From: Yeosuana sp043876835 | GTDB lineage: Bacteria; Bacteroidota; Bacteroidia; Flavobacteriales; Flavobacteriaceae | Length of the DNA stretch: 64,000 bases | Direction of reading: 5' to 3' | Assembly: GCF_043876835.1 (NCBI RefSeq) | Contig: NZ_JBAWJZ010000007.1 | Coordinates: 62,001-126,000, forward strand | In this document: one piece after another, positions 53,574-62,624 of the stretch | Layout: each line of letters opens with the position of its first letter | Position numbering within the stretch: the stretch's first letter is position 1 | Notes under the pieces: generated by a model | What the model saw: only the letters and a program-made list of their open reading frames with translations | What the model was told of the DNA's origin: nothing | The model's database searches: none | Translations under genes and position numbers: made by a program

Positions 53574-54029
53574 TTATGATTTTGATGCTGTTTTAATAGC
53601 TTGTTTAATTCTAATATAAGTACCACATCTACAGATATTTCCACTCATAGTAGCTTCTATATCCTCATCTGAAGGGTGCGGATTATTTTTTAATAATGCA
53701 GCAGCACTCATAATCTGGCCACTTTGACAATACCCACATTGTGGTACATCATGTTCAAGCCATGCTTGTTGCAATGGATGTGTAGCATCTTCAGAAAGTC
53801 CTTCAATAGTTGTAATATCCATTCCTTCAGCTTGAGATACTTGAAGCAAACAGCTGCGCACAGCGTTACCATTTACATGCACGGTACAAGCACCACATTG
53901 CCCGATACCACAGCCATATTTGGTTCCTACCAATTCTATCTGATCTCTTAAAACCCATAATAAAGGAGTGTCCATATCTGCTTCAACAGTATAGGCTTTA
54001 TTGTTAATTTTTAAATTGAATGTTGGCAT
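53574..54029 (-). CDS. [2Fe-2S] subunit of the molybdenum hydroxylase (IorA-like)
   Basis: The 151-residue subunit carries two [2Fe-2S] sites: the plant-ferredoxin type at GTKYGCGIGQCGACTVHVNG with a later Cys in AVRSCLLQV, and the helical-domain type at QCGYCQSGQIMSAAALL and NICRCGTYIRI. It passes electrons from the Mo centre of the large subunit. It lacks its own signal peptide, as is normal for IorA-type subunits that ride along with the Tat-exported partner. It is the first gene of a four-gene operon (Fe-S, Mo, xdhC, mocA-like), spaced 10-23 bp apart. Confidence 0.94.
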   Translation of the reverse strand: MPTFNLKINNKAYTVEADMDTPLLWVLRDQIELVGTKYGCGIGQCGACTVHVNGNAVRSCLLQVSQAEGMDITTIEGLSEDATHPLQQAWLEHDVPQCGYCQSGQIMSAAALLKNNPHPSDEDIEATMSGNICRCGTYIRIKQAIKTASKS

Positions 54030-54134
54030 TTTTTTTAAATATTTATTAGAAAAATAAGTCTATATGCCTTTGAAATATCGACATTTATATAAAAATAAGG
54101 AAAAAAGTGGAGCTAACCTTTGTTTAACAAAGAA

Positions 54135-55097
54135 TTAAGATTTTCTTAAAACAAATTCAAGTGCCCTGTTTTCATTATAATAAATGTTTTTCCTATCAAC
54201 AAACCCAACATGACCACCATGTTTTGGCATTTCTAAAAATAAATTTGGATTTTGTTTTGCTTCTTTTACCGGATAACACTCATGGGATAAAAAAGAATCA
54301 TTCAGGGCATTAATTATCAAAGTGGGGGTTTTTATATTTTGGAGAAATTGCAAACAACTGCATTGATTATAATAATCTGCTCCATCTTTAAAACTGTGGG
54401 CTTTAGCAGTATACACATTATCAAAATCATACAAAGTTTTTATAGAATTTAGTTCTTCTAAACTTAAAATATCTGAGAATTGTTGTTGTTTAATCCTTAA
54501 TCTATCTACTAAATGTTTTTTAAATCGGTCATGATATAATCTGTTTTGTAAAGTGTGCAACATTCTTGCTGAACCTTCTAAAGAGCAAGGTACAGATACT
54601 GCGACGACTGCTTTTATTTCCTTTGGAACTTCATTGCGTTCACCTAAATATTTTAATACCATATTTCCACCAAGACTAAAACCTTTGATGAAAATTTCAT
54701 TATAATCTTTATTTTTAAGCAAATAATTTATAACAGCTTCTAAATCTTCGGTAGCACCAGAATGATAGGATCTATATTTTAAATTATCACTACCACTGCA
54801 ACCCCTAAAATTCACACAAACAGCATCTACTTTATTTTTGTTAAAAAGTTTAGCTGTTGCTGTCATATATGGTCTATGTGCATCTCCTTCCAGACCATGA
54901 AGTAAAATGATAATCTTATTTGTTTTTTCTTCCGAATAACTCCAATCTAAATCTAAAAAGTCATCATCTGGTAATGTCATACGCTCTCGCTCTTGCTTAA
55001 AACCTTTAACACGTCTTATTAATCCTGAATAGACCGTGGACACATGTCCGTTTTTAAAAAAGAACAGAGGCCTATAAGTATCTTGAATTATTGGCAT
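54135..55097 (-). CDS. YheT-family alpha/beta hydrolase
   Basis: The 320-residue product shows the YheT/EMB8-type hydrolase pattern: FKNGHVSTVYSGLIRR at the start, IILLHGLEGDAHRPYMTATA (oxyanion region), the nucleophile elbow FIKGFSLGGNMVLKYLG, a late LIINALNDSFLSHECYP with the acid residue, and the His in MPKHGGHVGFVD. The family comprises esterases with unknown natural substrates. It follows adenine deaminase with a single base between the stop and next start, and is downstream of tilS, so the three form a unit. Cytosolic, without signal peptide. Confidence 0.9.
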   Translation of the reverse strand: MPIIQDTYRPLFFFKNGHVSTVYSGLIRRVKGFKQERERMTLPDDDFLDLDWSYSEEKTNKIIILLHGLEGDAHRPYMTATAKLFNKNKVDAVCVNFRGCSGSDNLKYRSYHSGATEDLEAVINYLLKNKDYNEIFIKGFSLGGNMVLKYLGERNEVPKEIKAVVAVSVPCSLEGSARMLHTLQNRLYHDRFKKHLVDRLRIKQQQFSDILSLEELNSIKTLYDFDNVYTAKAHSFKDGADYYNQCSCLQFLQNIKTPTLIINALNDSFLSHECYPVKEAKQNPNLFLEMPKHGGHVGFVDRKNIYYNENRALEFVLRKS

Positions 55098-55098
55098 A

Positions 55099-56721
55099 TT
55101 AATGAACCTCTAAAGAAGTAAATTGAAATATTGACCCGTTAAACAAGCCTTTATCACTTAATTTTAATGACGGAATAACCAAAAGGGCCATGAAGGACAA
55201 CGTCATATAAGGCGCATGCAAATTACTTCCCATTTGTTTTGCCAAAGCATCTAATTCGGCATACATTTTTCCAACAGACTCACCATCTTGGTCACTAATA
55301 ATACCTGCTACAGGCAACGGAATTATTTTTTCTTCGGAATTTGAAACCGCACAAATACCTCCTTTGCTTTCTATAATTAAATTCACTGCTTTACAAATAG
55401 CTTCATCAGACACACCAACAGCTATGATATTATGGGAATCGTGACCCACAGATGACGCGATAGCACCTTCTTTTAGTCCGAAATTTTTAATGAAAGCAAT
55501 TGCAGGTTTTTGGTTTTGGTAACGATTAACCACCGTCATCTTTAAAATATCTTTATCAATATTTGAGACTAAATTACCATCTACAATTAAACTGTTGGCA
55601 ACAATTTCATTAGTCACTAATTGCCCTTCTAAAGCTTCTATAACACGAATTTGATTGGTTGATGATTGAAACCTAAAGTCGAATACTTCTTTTTTATCTG
55701 TATTAAAATTGTTTAAAAGGTTGAATTTTACAGGTTTGATAAGTGATCGCCCATGATTAAAAACCAATTCACCATTAATATATGTTTGCAGTGTTTTAAA
55801 ATCAATTAAATCTTCAACAACAATACAATCGGCAAAATCTCCAACTTTTAGTAATCCAACATCAAGATTATAATGCTTTACCGGATTAATGCAAGCTACT
55901 TGCAATACCTTAAACACATCTATGTTTTTAGCAACAGCTCTTGCACATAGTTTATTGATATGATTCAGTAACAAATCATCAGGATGTTTATCATCGCTGC
56001 AAAACATCATGTTTTCAAAATATTCAGGCAACAAATCAATTAAAGCTTCAAAATTTTTAGCAGCACTTCCTTCACGAATTATTACTTTCATTCCCTTTTG
56101 AAGTTTTTCCAAACCTTCTTCATAAGTAAAACATTCATGGTCTGTTGAAATACCAGCGTTGATATATTTAGTTAAGTCATCTCCTCTTAATCCTGGTGCA
56201 TGACCATCAACTGGTTTGTTATAATGTTTTGCCCAGGCAATTTTTTCCATCACTTCTTCATCATCAAACAAAACACCTGGATAATTCATCATTTCGGTTA
56301 AGTACTTTATATCTTTATTTTGAAGTAATTGATTAACAGCATGAGAGTCAATGATAGCTCCAGCCGACTCAAAACTTGTTGCCGGCACACATGAAGGCGC
56401 TCCAAAATTGAACTTAAAAGGCACTTTTTTACCATTCTCAATCATAAAGTCAACACCTTCAACCCCAAGCACATTCGCTATTTCATGAGGATCGGACACT
56501 GTGGCAACTGTTCCGTGTTTTACGGCCAAACGTGCAAACTCGCTTGGCACTAACATGGAACTTTCTATATGGATATGTGCATCGACAAAACCTGGCAAAA
56601 TATAGTGATTTACCTCATGTTGCTTTTCTGTAATAGACTTGATCTTCCCATTTTCAAAAGTAATTTCCCCTTTAAAAATGCGTTTGTTTGGTATATCAAC
56701 AATTTGCCCTTGTAATGTCAT
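55099..56721 (-). CDS. ade: Adenine deaminase
   Basis: The 540-residue enzyme has the amidohydrolase layout of Ade: GFVDAHIHIESSMLVPSEFA (metal-binding HxH), TVATVSDPHEIANVLGVEG, DGHAPGLRGDDLTKYINAGI, MFCSDDKHPDDLLLNHINK (with the conserved His/Asp residues), and the C-terminal SVGHDSHNIIAVGVSDEA. It deaminates adenine to hypoxanthine and ammonia with Mn or Fe in the cytosol. It overlaps the tilS stop by 4 bp (56718-56721), so translation is coupled. Its product could feed purine salvage with the deoD step elsewhere in the window. Confidence 0.95.
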   Translation of the reverse strand: MTLQGQIVDIPNKRIFKGEITFENGKIKSITEKQHEVNHYILPGFVDAHIHIESSMLVPSEFARLAVKHGTVATVSDPHEIANVLGVEGVDFMIENGKKVPFKFNFGAPSCVPATSFESAGAIIDSHAVNQLLQNKDIKYLTEMMNYPGVLFDDEEVMEKIAWAKHYNKPVDGHAPGLRGDDLTKYINAGISTDHECFTYEEGLEKLQKGMKVIIREGSAAKNFEALIDLLPEYFENMMFCSDDKHPDDLLLNHINKLCARAVAKNIDVFKVLQVACINPVKHYNLDVGLLKVGDFADCIVVEDLIDFKTLQTYINGELVFNHGRSLIKPVKFNLLNNFNTDKKEVFDFRFQSSTNQIRVIEALEGQLVTNEIVANSLIVDGNLVSNIDKDILKMTVVNRYQNQKPAIAFIKNFGLKEGAIASSVGHDSHNIIAVGVSDEAICKAVNLIIESKGGICAVSNSEEKIIPLPVAGIISDQDGESVGKMYAELDALAKQMGSNLHAPYMTLSFMALLVIPSLKLSDKGLFNGSIFQFTSLEVH

Positions 56722-58034
56722 TTACTAAATTCTATTTTTAAAATTTGTTGTGTGCTTTCATTGACCTTAAAACGGTTATCCGGTCGCTTACCTATAACCC
56801 AAACAATAGCATCTCCAGAAACCAACAACCATGCATTCTCTTTATCTACCAAAGAAAATTTCTCATCTTTAAAGTACTTACTTAATTTCTTTTTCCCTTG
56901 CATGCCTAACGGATAAAAGAAATCTCCTTCCTGCCATTTTCTTACCAAAAGCGGAAATTTAAGTTTGTCTTTATCAAGATAAATAATGTTTGAATTTACA
57001 GTTTCCATTGTAGAAACCTCTTCAAAATGTAATGTCCCTATTGGTGTTTGGATATTTTTATTGTCTTCAGAAATTAAAACGATTTGTTGATTTTCTTCTG
57101 AATTTATATCTGTTAATATTAAAGAGTCCCTGTCTTTTAATAATCTGTGTGTTGAAGAAAACACTTGTTTTCCTGATTGTGCATCCAATAAATTAACAAC
57201 ATCATTCCATTCTGCAAATCCATAATCTTTTAAAAACTCATGAAGATACGCTTTGGGGTTTTTGAGTTTTTTAAATTCTGGGATTTTAAACTTAATTCCC
57301 TTTTCATTATTTACATCAACAGCAATTTTGAAAACTTTTTGCAGCCTTTCTTCAACTATATCAGCCGTATCATTTAGATTGCTTAACGTGGTTTGAAAAT
57401 TTTGTAACAACTGTGGATTAATTTCTTTCAACACAGGAATCACATCATGTCGCAGCTTATTTCGCAAATATTTGGTTGATGCATTACTGCTATCTTCCCG
57501 CCATTTTAATTTGTTTTGATTCGCATACATTTCAATAACCTGTCTTGAAAAAGGTAACAAAGGTCTTACTACAGAATTATTGGTTTCTGGTATTCCTGTT
57601 AAACCATCAAGCCCAGTTCCTCTTGTTAAATTGATTAAAAATGTTTCTAAATTATCATCGGCATGATGGGCCGTTAAAATATAATCGAACTTTAACTGGG
57701 TTGAAAGCTCTTCAAACCAGTCGTAACGCAATTGGCGTGCAGCCATTTGAATAGATAATTTATGTTCCTCAGCATAGGCTTTAGTATCAAAACTTTCAAT
57801 AAAAACCTCTAAATCCAAATCTTCAGCAAGTTGCATCACAAAGTCTTCATCAGCATCACTCTCATCGCCTCTTAAATTAAAATTGCAATGGGCTAACGCA
57901 ATATTCAAATTTAGCTGATGACATACATGCGTTAACACCACACTATCCAATCCGCCGGAAATAGCAAGCAAAAGTCTGCTTTTCTTTAAAAAAGAAAGCC
58001 GTGTATCAATATGCTTTTGGAATTGTTCAATCAT
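56718..58034 (-). CDS. tilS: tRNA(Ile)-lysidine synthase
   Basis: The 438-residue product has the N-type ATP pyrophosphatase loop LLLAISGGLDSVVLTHVCHQ (SGGxDS), the HCNFNLRGDESDADEDFV and LTAHHADDNLETFLINLTRG stretches, and C-terminal TilS domains (VRKWQEGDFFYPLGMQGKKK). It attaches lysine to C34 of tRNA-Ile (CAU), changing its reading from AUG to AUA, and is usually essential. The start at 58034 is only five bases from a TATATTTG box, which hints at a leaderless or very short-leader transcript. It leads a unit with ade and the YheT-like gene. Confidence 0.95.
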   Translation of the reverse strand: MIEQFQKHIDTRLSFLKKSRLLLAISGGLDSVVLTHVCHQLNLNIALAHCNFNLRGDESDADEDFVMQLAEDLDLEVFIESFDTKAYAEEHKLSIQMAARQLRYDWFEELSTQLKFDYILTAHHADDNLETFLINLTRGTGLDGLTGIPETNNSVVRPLLPFSRQVIEMYANQNKLKWREDSSNASTKYLRNKLRHDVIPVLKEINPQLLQNFQTTLSNLNDTADIVEERLQKVFKIAVDVNNEKGIKFKIPEFKKLKNPKAYLHEFLKDYGFAEWNDVVNLLDAQSGKQVFSSTHRLLKDRDSLILTDINSEENQQIVLISEDNKNIQTPIGTLHFEEVSTMETVNSNIIYLDKDKLKFPLLVRKWQEGDFFYPLGMQGKKKLSKYFKDEKFSLVDKENAWLLVSGDAIVWVIGKRPDNRFKVNESTQQILKIEFSK

Positions 58035-58038
58035 CTTT

Positions 58039-58046
58039 CAAATATA
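58039..58046 (-). promoter_or_regulatory. Candidate -7 box of the tilS-ade unit
   Basis: Minus strand reads TATATTTG, a TAnnTTTG match directly before the tilS start codon. A TTG lies 25 bases upstream (58074-58072), longer than usual. If real, the mRNA starts at or next to the ATG. Confidence 0.35.
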
Positions 58047-58158
58047 CAACTTTGAATAATGAAATTTATATCAAGTTGTTAATATAAAATGACATAAATC
58101 ATGCGTTTTATATTAAAAATGAAGTATCTTATATGTGTAAATTTTAAATACTATAATT

Positions 58159-58851
58159 ATGTGTTCAATAGATAAAATTAACGACAAGGCTACCAAAACC
58201 GCATTTGATAAACGCGTTATTTCTGCAACAGATCAAATTCATCCATATGTAAAGCACAGGTTATACATCGCAGAATCTATGCGTATTTTGCCAAAAAACA
58301 TGTATTCTTCAAATGGAATTATTGACGAAAGTATTGCTGAATTTTATGAAAAAGGGTATGATATTGACAGTGACATTTCAACAATAAAAATTAAATTGTT
58401 TAAGATTGTGTGTTCAACATTAGATGCGCTATATAAAAAAGAAGCTTTTCATAAAAACACATTAAGCACCAGTGATATTTTAGAGGAAGAACTAGATGAT
58501 TTAGAAGAAACTTACACAATAGATGGTGACTGGGATTTTATTATGAATGAAGAATTAAATGATATTTCATATAAACAAGACCACAAACACAAACACTTAT
58601 TTTTATATGATGATAATGACAATTCCGTTTTAAATGCTTTAGAGCTAGAAGATTTATCTTCAAATAAATCGAGTCAGCTTTTAGGCAGCCTTTATAGTTG
58701 GTTACCTTTAAATGTGTCAAGCATTATAGACTTATTGGTATTTGGAAAATTAACTTTTGAAGAAATTGCAAAAGTTAAAAACATGGAACTAAAACGTGTT
58801 GAACATATTTATGAAGAAGTAAAAAACAAGTTTAAGGACCATTTGGACTAG
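58159..58851 (+). CDS. Protein with sigma-70 region-4-like C-terminus, unknown function
   Basis: The 230-residue product has no signal peptide. The last 60 residues (SLYSWLPLNVSSIIDLLVFG, then KLTFEEIAKVKNMELKRVEH) match the form of sigma region 4: a leading helix with LP, then a helix-turn-helix with FEEIAK. The first half (QIHPYVKHRLYIAESMRILP) is helical, and the middle (residues about 105-140) is very acidic. Canonical sigma region 2 is not apparent. It could be an atypical sigma factor, a co-regulator or an unrelated HTH protein. Its stop and the stop of convergent pabB share a CTAG (58848-58851). Confidence 0.7.
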   Translation: MCSIDKINDKATKTAFDKRVISATDQIHPYVKHRLYIAESMRILPKNMYSSNGIIDESIAEFYEKGYDIDSDISTIKIKLFKIVCSTLDALYKKEAFHKNTLSTSDILEEELDDLEETYTIDGDWDFIMNEELNDISYKQDHKHKHLFLYDDNDNSVLNALELEDLSSNKSSQLLGSLYSWLPLNVSSIIDLLVFGKLTFEEIAKVKNMELKRVEHIYEEVKNKFKDHLD

Positions 58852-60140
58852 CTTTCTAAAACCTCGCGCATGGCTTTTGCTTTTATAAGGCATTCTTCAT
58901 ATTCTTTAAGCGGATCGCTTTTTGCCGTTATGGCACCGCCAACAGAATAGGATACGTATTTATTGGTTTCATTGTATAAAATGCTTCTAATAATCACATT
59001 AAAATCGAAATCGCCTTCTGGTGAAAAATAACCAACAGCGCCTGAGTATAAGCCTCTTTTTGTTTCTTCAAGAGTTTCAATAATTTTCATTGCTGAAATT
59101 TTTGGAGCGCCTGTCATGCTTCCCATTGGAAATGTGCTTTTAATCACATCAACAGGATGCACTGTTTCGTCTATTTGGGATATTACCGTTGAAATCATTT
59201 GATGCACCTGTTTAAACGTATAAACCTTACATAATTCTTCAACCATCACACTACCTCTTACAGCTGTTTTAGACAAATCATTACGCATTAAATCCAGGAT
59301 CATAATGTTTTCACTTCGCTCCTTTTCATCGTTCAATAAAGCCAATTTTAGCTGTTCATCTTCTTCCGGATCCTCCGAGCGTTTTGCGGTTCCTTTTATG
59401 GGTTGAGAAATTATATTGTTATCAACTTTCCTTAAATAACGTTCTGGAGATGATGACAACAAATACAAATCATTCAACTTAAAAAAAGTAGCAAACGGTG
59501 ATTTAGATATATCATTTAGTTTGAAATATGTTTCTAAAGGATTGATTTCTGTATCTTCTGCATAAAACTCCTGACAAAAATTAGCTTCATAAATATCTCC
59601 TCGGTGTATATGCTCTAAAATATTGTTGACTTTTTCAAAATACTCATCTTTATGAATACGGAGTTTTATTTTTATTGGCTCTTCAATATCCTTATCAGAT
59701 TTAAAAGAGATTTGTTCAATCTCCTTTATATCAACTTCAATTTCAGAATCAAATTCTTTTAAATATTGAAAAACAACAGTGTTTCCCTTAAATAAAAACA
59801 ACTTTTTAGGTTGAAAAAAATACATTTCAGGAAATTGCAATCCATCAAAGTTGTTCGACTCTAAGTTTTCAACATCATTTTTTAAGTCATACGTTAAAAA
59901 TCCAAAAATCCAGTCGCTACAATTAGACTGATAATGTTTTAGGGTATTAAAAGCGTGGTGATAATCTGTTTGAATACTATTAACGGCATCAACAGCTAAA
60001 ATAGCATCATAGCTGGAATACATCTGGTTATAATTATTGGAATCTAACCAAACTACCTCATGAAATTGCTGACTCCAAACCAGCACATTTTGCTTAAACA
60101 GTTCTTGATTATCAACATTATGTATAAACTTTGTTCTCAA
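58848..60140 (-). CDS. pabB: Aminodeoxychorismate synthase component I
   Basis: The 430-residue enzyme belongs to the chorismate-binding family: EHIHRGDIYEANFCQEFYAE, SSSPERYLRKVDNNIISQPI (with the PIKGTAKR segment), ILDLMRNDLSKTAVRGSV and FPMGSMTGAPKISAMKIIE. The PIKGT motif is the one that separates PabB from TrpE (PIAGT) and carries its catalytic Lys. It makes 4-amino-4-deoxychorismate, a folate precursor, using ammonia from PabA, not seen here. The start is a TTG at 60140, chosen because it gives MRTKFIHNVDN; a nearby ATG at 60144 is out of frame. A TAATTTTG box (minus, 60145-60152) abuts it. Confidence 0.92.
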   Translation of the reverse strand: MRTKFIHNVDNQELFKQNVLVWSQQFHEVVWLDSNNYNQMYSSYDAILAVDAVNSIQTDYHHAFNTLKHYQSNCSDWIFGFLTYDLKNDVENLESNNFDGLQFPEMYFFQPKKLFLFKGNTVVFQYLKEFDSEIEVDIKEIEQISFKSDKDIEEPIKIKLRIHKDEYFEKVNNILEHIHRGDIYEANFCQEFYAEDTEINPLETYFKLNDISKSPFATFFKLNDLYLLSSSPERYLRKVDNNIISQPIKGTAKRSEDPEEDEQLKLALLNDEKERSENIMILDLMRNDLSKTAVRGSVMVEELCKVYTFKQVHQMISTVISQIDETVHPVDVIKSTFPMGSMTGAPKISAMKIIETLEETKRGLYSGAVGYFSPEGDFDFNVIIRSILYNETNKYVSYSVGGAITAKSDPLKEYEECLIKAKAMREVLES

Positions 60141-60219
60141 ACATCAAAATTATAGGGTAAAGTTAGTTAGATTCCTTAAAAAATTACAAATTTTGTATGT
60201 TAGTTTTAATATAGCATCC

Positions 60220-61110
60220 ATGTACACTTTAGAAAACAATAAACTTAAAATAGCAGTAAAAAAAATTGGCGCAGAACTATGCCAAATATCATCAGTACAA
60301 AACATCAACGAATTTATGTGGGATGCCAACCCAACTGTCTGGGGTAACCATGCCCCTAACCTGTTCCCAATAATTGGTGCATTAAAAAATAACACTTATC
60401 GTTTTGAAAACAAAGAGTATAAACTCTCAAAACACGGTTTTATAAGAAATAACCCTGATGTTGTTTTACACGAACAAACCTCAGATAGTTTAACTTTTAA
60501 GCTTGGATATAATGAGAAAACCCTTAAATCATATCCGTTTAAGTTTGAATTTTTTATGACTTATAAACTTATAGATAATACCATTGAAGTCACTCATACC
60601 ATTAAAAACTGTGATGAACAAACCATGTATTTTTCAGTGGGTGGTCATCCTGCTTTTAAATGCCCTGTTTACCAAAACGAAACTTATGATGATTATTCTT
60701 TAGAGTTTGAATGTGAGGAAAACTCGGTAAGACATCGAATCAACATGGAAAACGGTTTAATTTCTTCCAAAACAGAATCTGTTTTTAATAATTCCAACCT
60801 TATAAAACTTAAACATGAATTGTTTAATGAAGATGCCCTTGTTTTTAAAGATTTAAAATCAAGAAAAGTCACATTAAAAAGCAATACCTATGGTGCTATT
60901 TTAACGGTTAAATTTAAAGAATTTCCTTTTTTGGGTATTTGGGCAAAACCTGCCGGCAACTATGTTTGTATTGAACCCTGGCTTGGTATTGCAGATCATG
61001 AAGACACAAGTCAGGATTTTAAAACCAAAGAAGGTATTCTATCATTAAAGGCCAACGAAACCTTTACAGCGACTTATAGTATTGAAATTCACAACAATCA
61101 TCTGGTTTAA
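60220..61110 (+). CDS. Aldose 1-epimerase family protein
   Basis: The frame opens at 60193, but the ATG at 60220 yields the usual MYTLENNKLKIAVKKIGAEL and 296 residues. The galactose-mutarotase fold is visible: VWGNHAPNLFPIIGALKNN, KLSKHGFIRNNPDVV (with the conserved His), VGGHPAFKCPVY (second His), and the acid residue near VCIEPWLGIADHED. These proteins interconvert anomers of hexoses or act on hexose-6-phosphates (YeaD type). The phosphate-binding arginines of YeaD cannot be assigned by eye. Plus-strand, divergent from pabB with 79 bp between, and 41 bp before the helicase gene. Confidence 0.88.
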   Translation: MYTLENNKLKIAVKKIGAELCQISSVQNINEFMWDANPTVWGNHAPNLFPIIGALKNNTYRFENKEYKLSKHGFIRNNPDVVLHEQTSDSLTFKLGYNEKTLKSYPFKFEFFMTYKLIDNTIEVTHTIKNCDEQTMYFSVGGHPAFKCPVYQNETYDDYSLEFECEENSVRHRINMENGLISSKTESVFNNSNLIKLKHELFNEDALVFKDLKSRKVTLKSNTYGAILTVKFKEFPFLGIWAKPAGNYVCIEPWLGIADHEDTSQDFKTKEGILSLKANETFTATYSIEIHNNHLV

Positions 61111-61126
61111 ATACGAATAATAACCT

Positions 61127-61134
61127 TAACTTTG
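61127..61134 (+). promoter_or_regulatory. Candidate -7 box of the DEAD-box gene
   Basis: TAACTTTG fits TAnnTTTG, 17 bp before the GTG start at 61152, implying a leader of about ten bases. No exact TTG is at -33. Confidence 0.4.
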
Positions 61135-61151
61135 TCGGCTAAATTACAGCT

Positions 61152-62498
61152 GTGACCTTTCAAGATTTAAATTTAAATACCCTTTTATATAACGCCTTAG
61201 ATGATTTAGGGTTTACAACCCCAACACCTATTCAGGCAGAAGCTTTTAATGTAGTTAACTCTGGTAAAGATATGGTTGGGATTGCCCAAACCGGTACCGG
61301 AAAGACATTTGCTTACATGCTTCCTATACTTAAAAATTTTAAATTTTCAACACAAGAAACACCTCGTATTTTAGTTTTAGTACCAACTCGTGAACTGGTT
61401 GTGCAAGTTGTTGAAGAAATTGGAAAACTGGCGAAATATATTAATGTTCGTGTTTTAGGAGTTTATGGCGGCACCAACATCAATACTCAAAAGCAAGCCA
61501 TTGCAGACGGATTAGATATTTTAGTAGCAACTCCTGGCAGATTTTATGATTTAGCTTTAAGCAGGGTTTTACAGCTTAAAACCATTCAGCGCTTGGTTAT
61601 TGATGAAGTAGATGTGATGTTGGATTTAGGTTTCAGACATCAGCTTATCAATATCTTCGACATCTTACCAGAACGCCGTCAAAACATTATGTTTTCGGCA
61701 ACCATGACGCACGATGTTGATGAAATGATTTCTGAATTTTTTAAAAATCCTGAACGCGTTTCTATCGCTGTCTCCGGAACACCCTTAGATAATATTTCAC
61801 AACAACGCTACACCGTTACAAATTTTTACACCAAAGTTAATTTACTGACTCACTTACTGAAAGATGAAGATGAATTCAATAAAGTATTGATTTTTGTAGG
61901 TTACAAAAAACTGGCCGATTTACTGTTTGAAAAACTAGAAGAAACCTTTCACGATGCATGTTGTGTCATCCATTCCAACAAAACACAAAATTACAGGCTT
62001 AGAAGTATTGAACAATTCAGAAATGGTGTAAACCGTATTTTAGTGGCTACCGATGTTATGGCGCGTGGTTTGGATATTGATAACATTAGCCATGTCATAA
62101 ACTTTGACACGCCAGATTTTCCTGAAAACTACATGCACAGAATTGGAAGAACAGGTCGTGCAGAACGCGAAGGTAAGTCTATTTTGTTTTCAACAGAAAG
62201 TGAACTTGAATCTTTAGAAAAGATTGAAGCTTTAATGAATATGACGATTCCTTTTATGGAATTTCCTGAAGATGTTGACATATCAGACGAATTGATTGAA
62301 GAAGAACGCCCACAAATTAAAGAGCGCAATAATCCTATAAAAAAGGATGATGCCATTGGCCCTGCATTTCATGAAAAGAAAGACAAAAACAAGAAAGAAA
62401 ATTTAGGAGGTTCTTACAAATTTAAAATTGCTGAAAAGTATAAAAAGCCTAAAACTCGGGGCGATAAAAATTATAATAAGCGAAACAAAAAGAAATAG
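61152..62498 (+). CDS. DEAD-box family ATP-dependent RNA helicase (DEVD variant)
   Basis: The 448-residue protein carries all helicase motifs: Q motif FTTPTPIQAEAF, Walker A AQTGTGKTFAYMLP, PTRELVVQ, motif II as DEVD (VIDEVDVMLDLGF) in place of DEAD, FSATMT, the C-terminal domain with VATDVMARGLDID, and HRIGRTGRAE. The tail of about 70 residues is rich in Lys (KIAEKYKKPKTRGDKNYNKR) and likely binds RNA. It unwinds RNA in ribosome assembly or decay, as RhlE- and CshA-like proteins do. The start is GTG (MTFQDLNLNTLL), which fits the family opening. The third motif residue Val is conservative for function. Confidence 0.93.
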   Translation: MTFQDLNLNTLLYNALDDLGFTTPTPIQAEAFNVVNSGKDMVGIAQTGTGKTFAYMLPILKNFKFSTQETPRILVLVPTRELVVQVVEEIGKLAKYINVRVLGVYGGTNINTQKQAIADGLDILVATPGRFYDLALSRVLQLKTIQRLVIDEVDVMLDLGFRHQLINIFDILPERRQNIMFSATMTHDVDEMISEFFKNPERVSIAVSGTPLDNISQQRYTVTNFYTKVNLLTHLLKDEDEFNKVLIFVGYKKLADLLFEKLEETFHDACCVIHSNKTQNYRLRSIEQFRNGVNRILVATDVMARGLDIDNISHVINFDTPDFPENYMHRIGRTGRAEREGKSILFSTESELESLEKIEALMNMTIPFMEFPEDVDISDELIEEERPQIKERNNPIKKDDAIGPAFHEKKDKNKKENLGGSYKFKIAEKYKKPKTRGDKNYNKRNKKK

Positions 62499-62624
62499 AG
62501 ATTAAACGAATTTAGCAGCAAGCCAAGTATAAACAGTTATTTTAATGTTGTGCTTTCGTTATTTATTGAATCTTTGGTTCAATTTTTAGAGCCTACTTGG
62601 ATTCGTTTTTCGATTTGCTCAATG

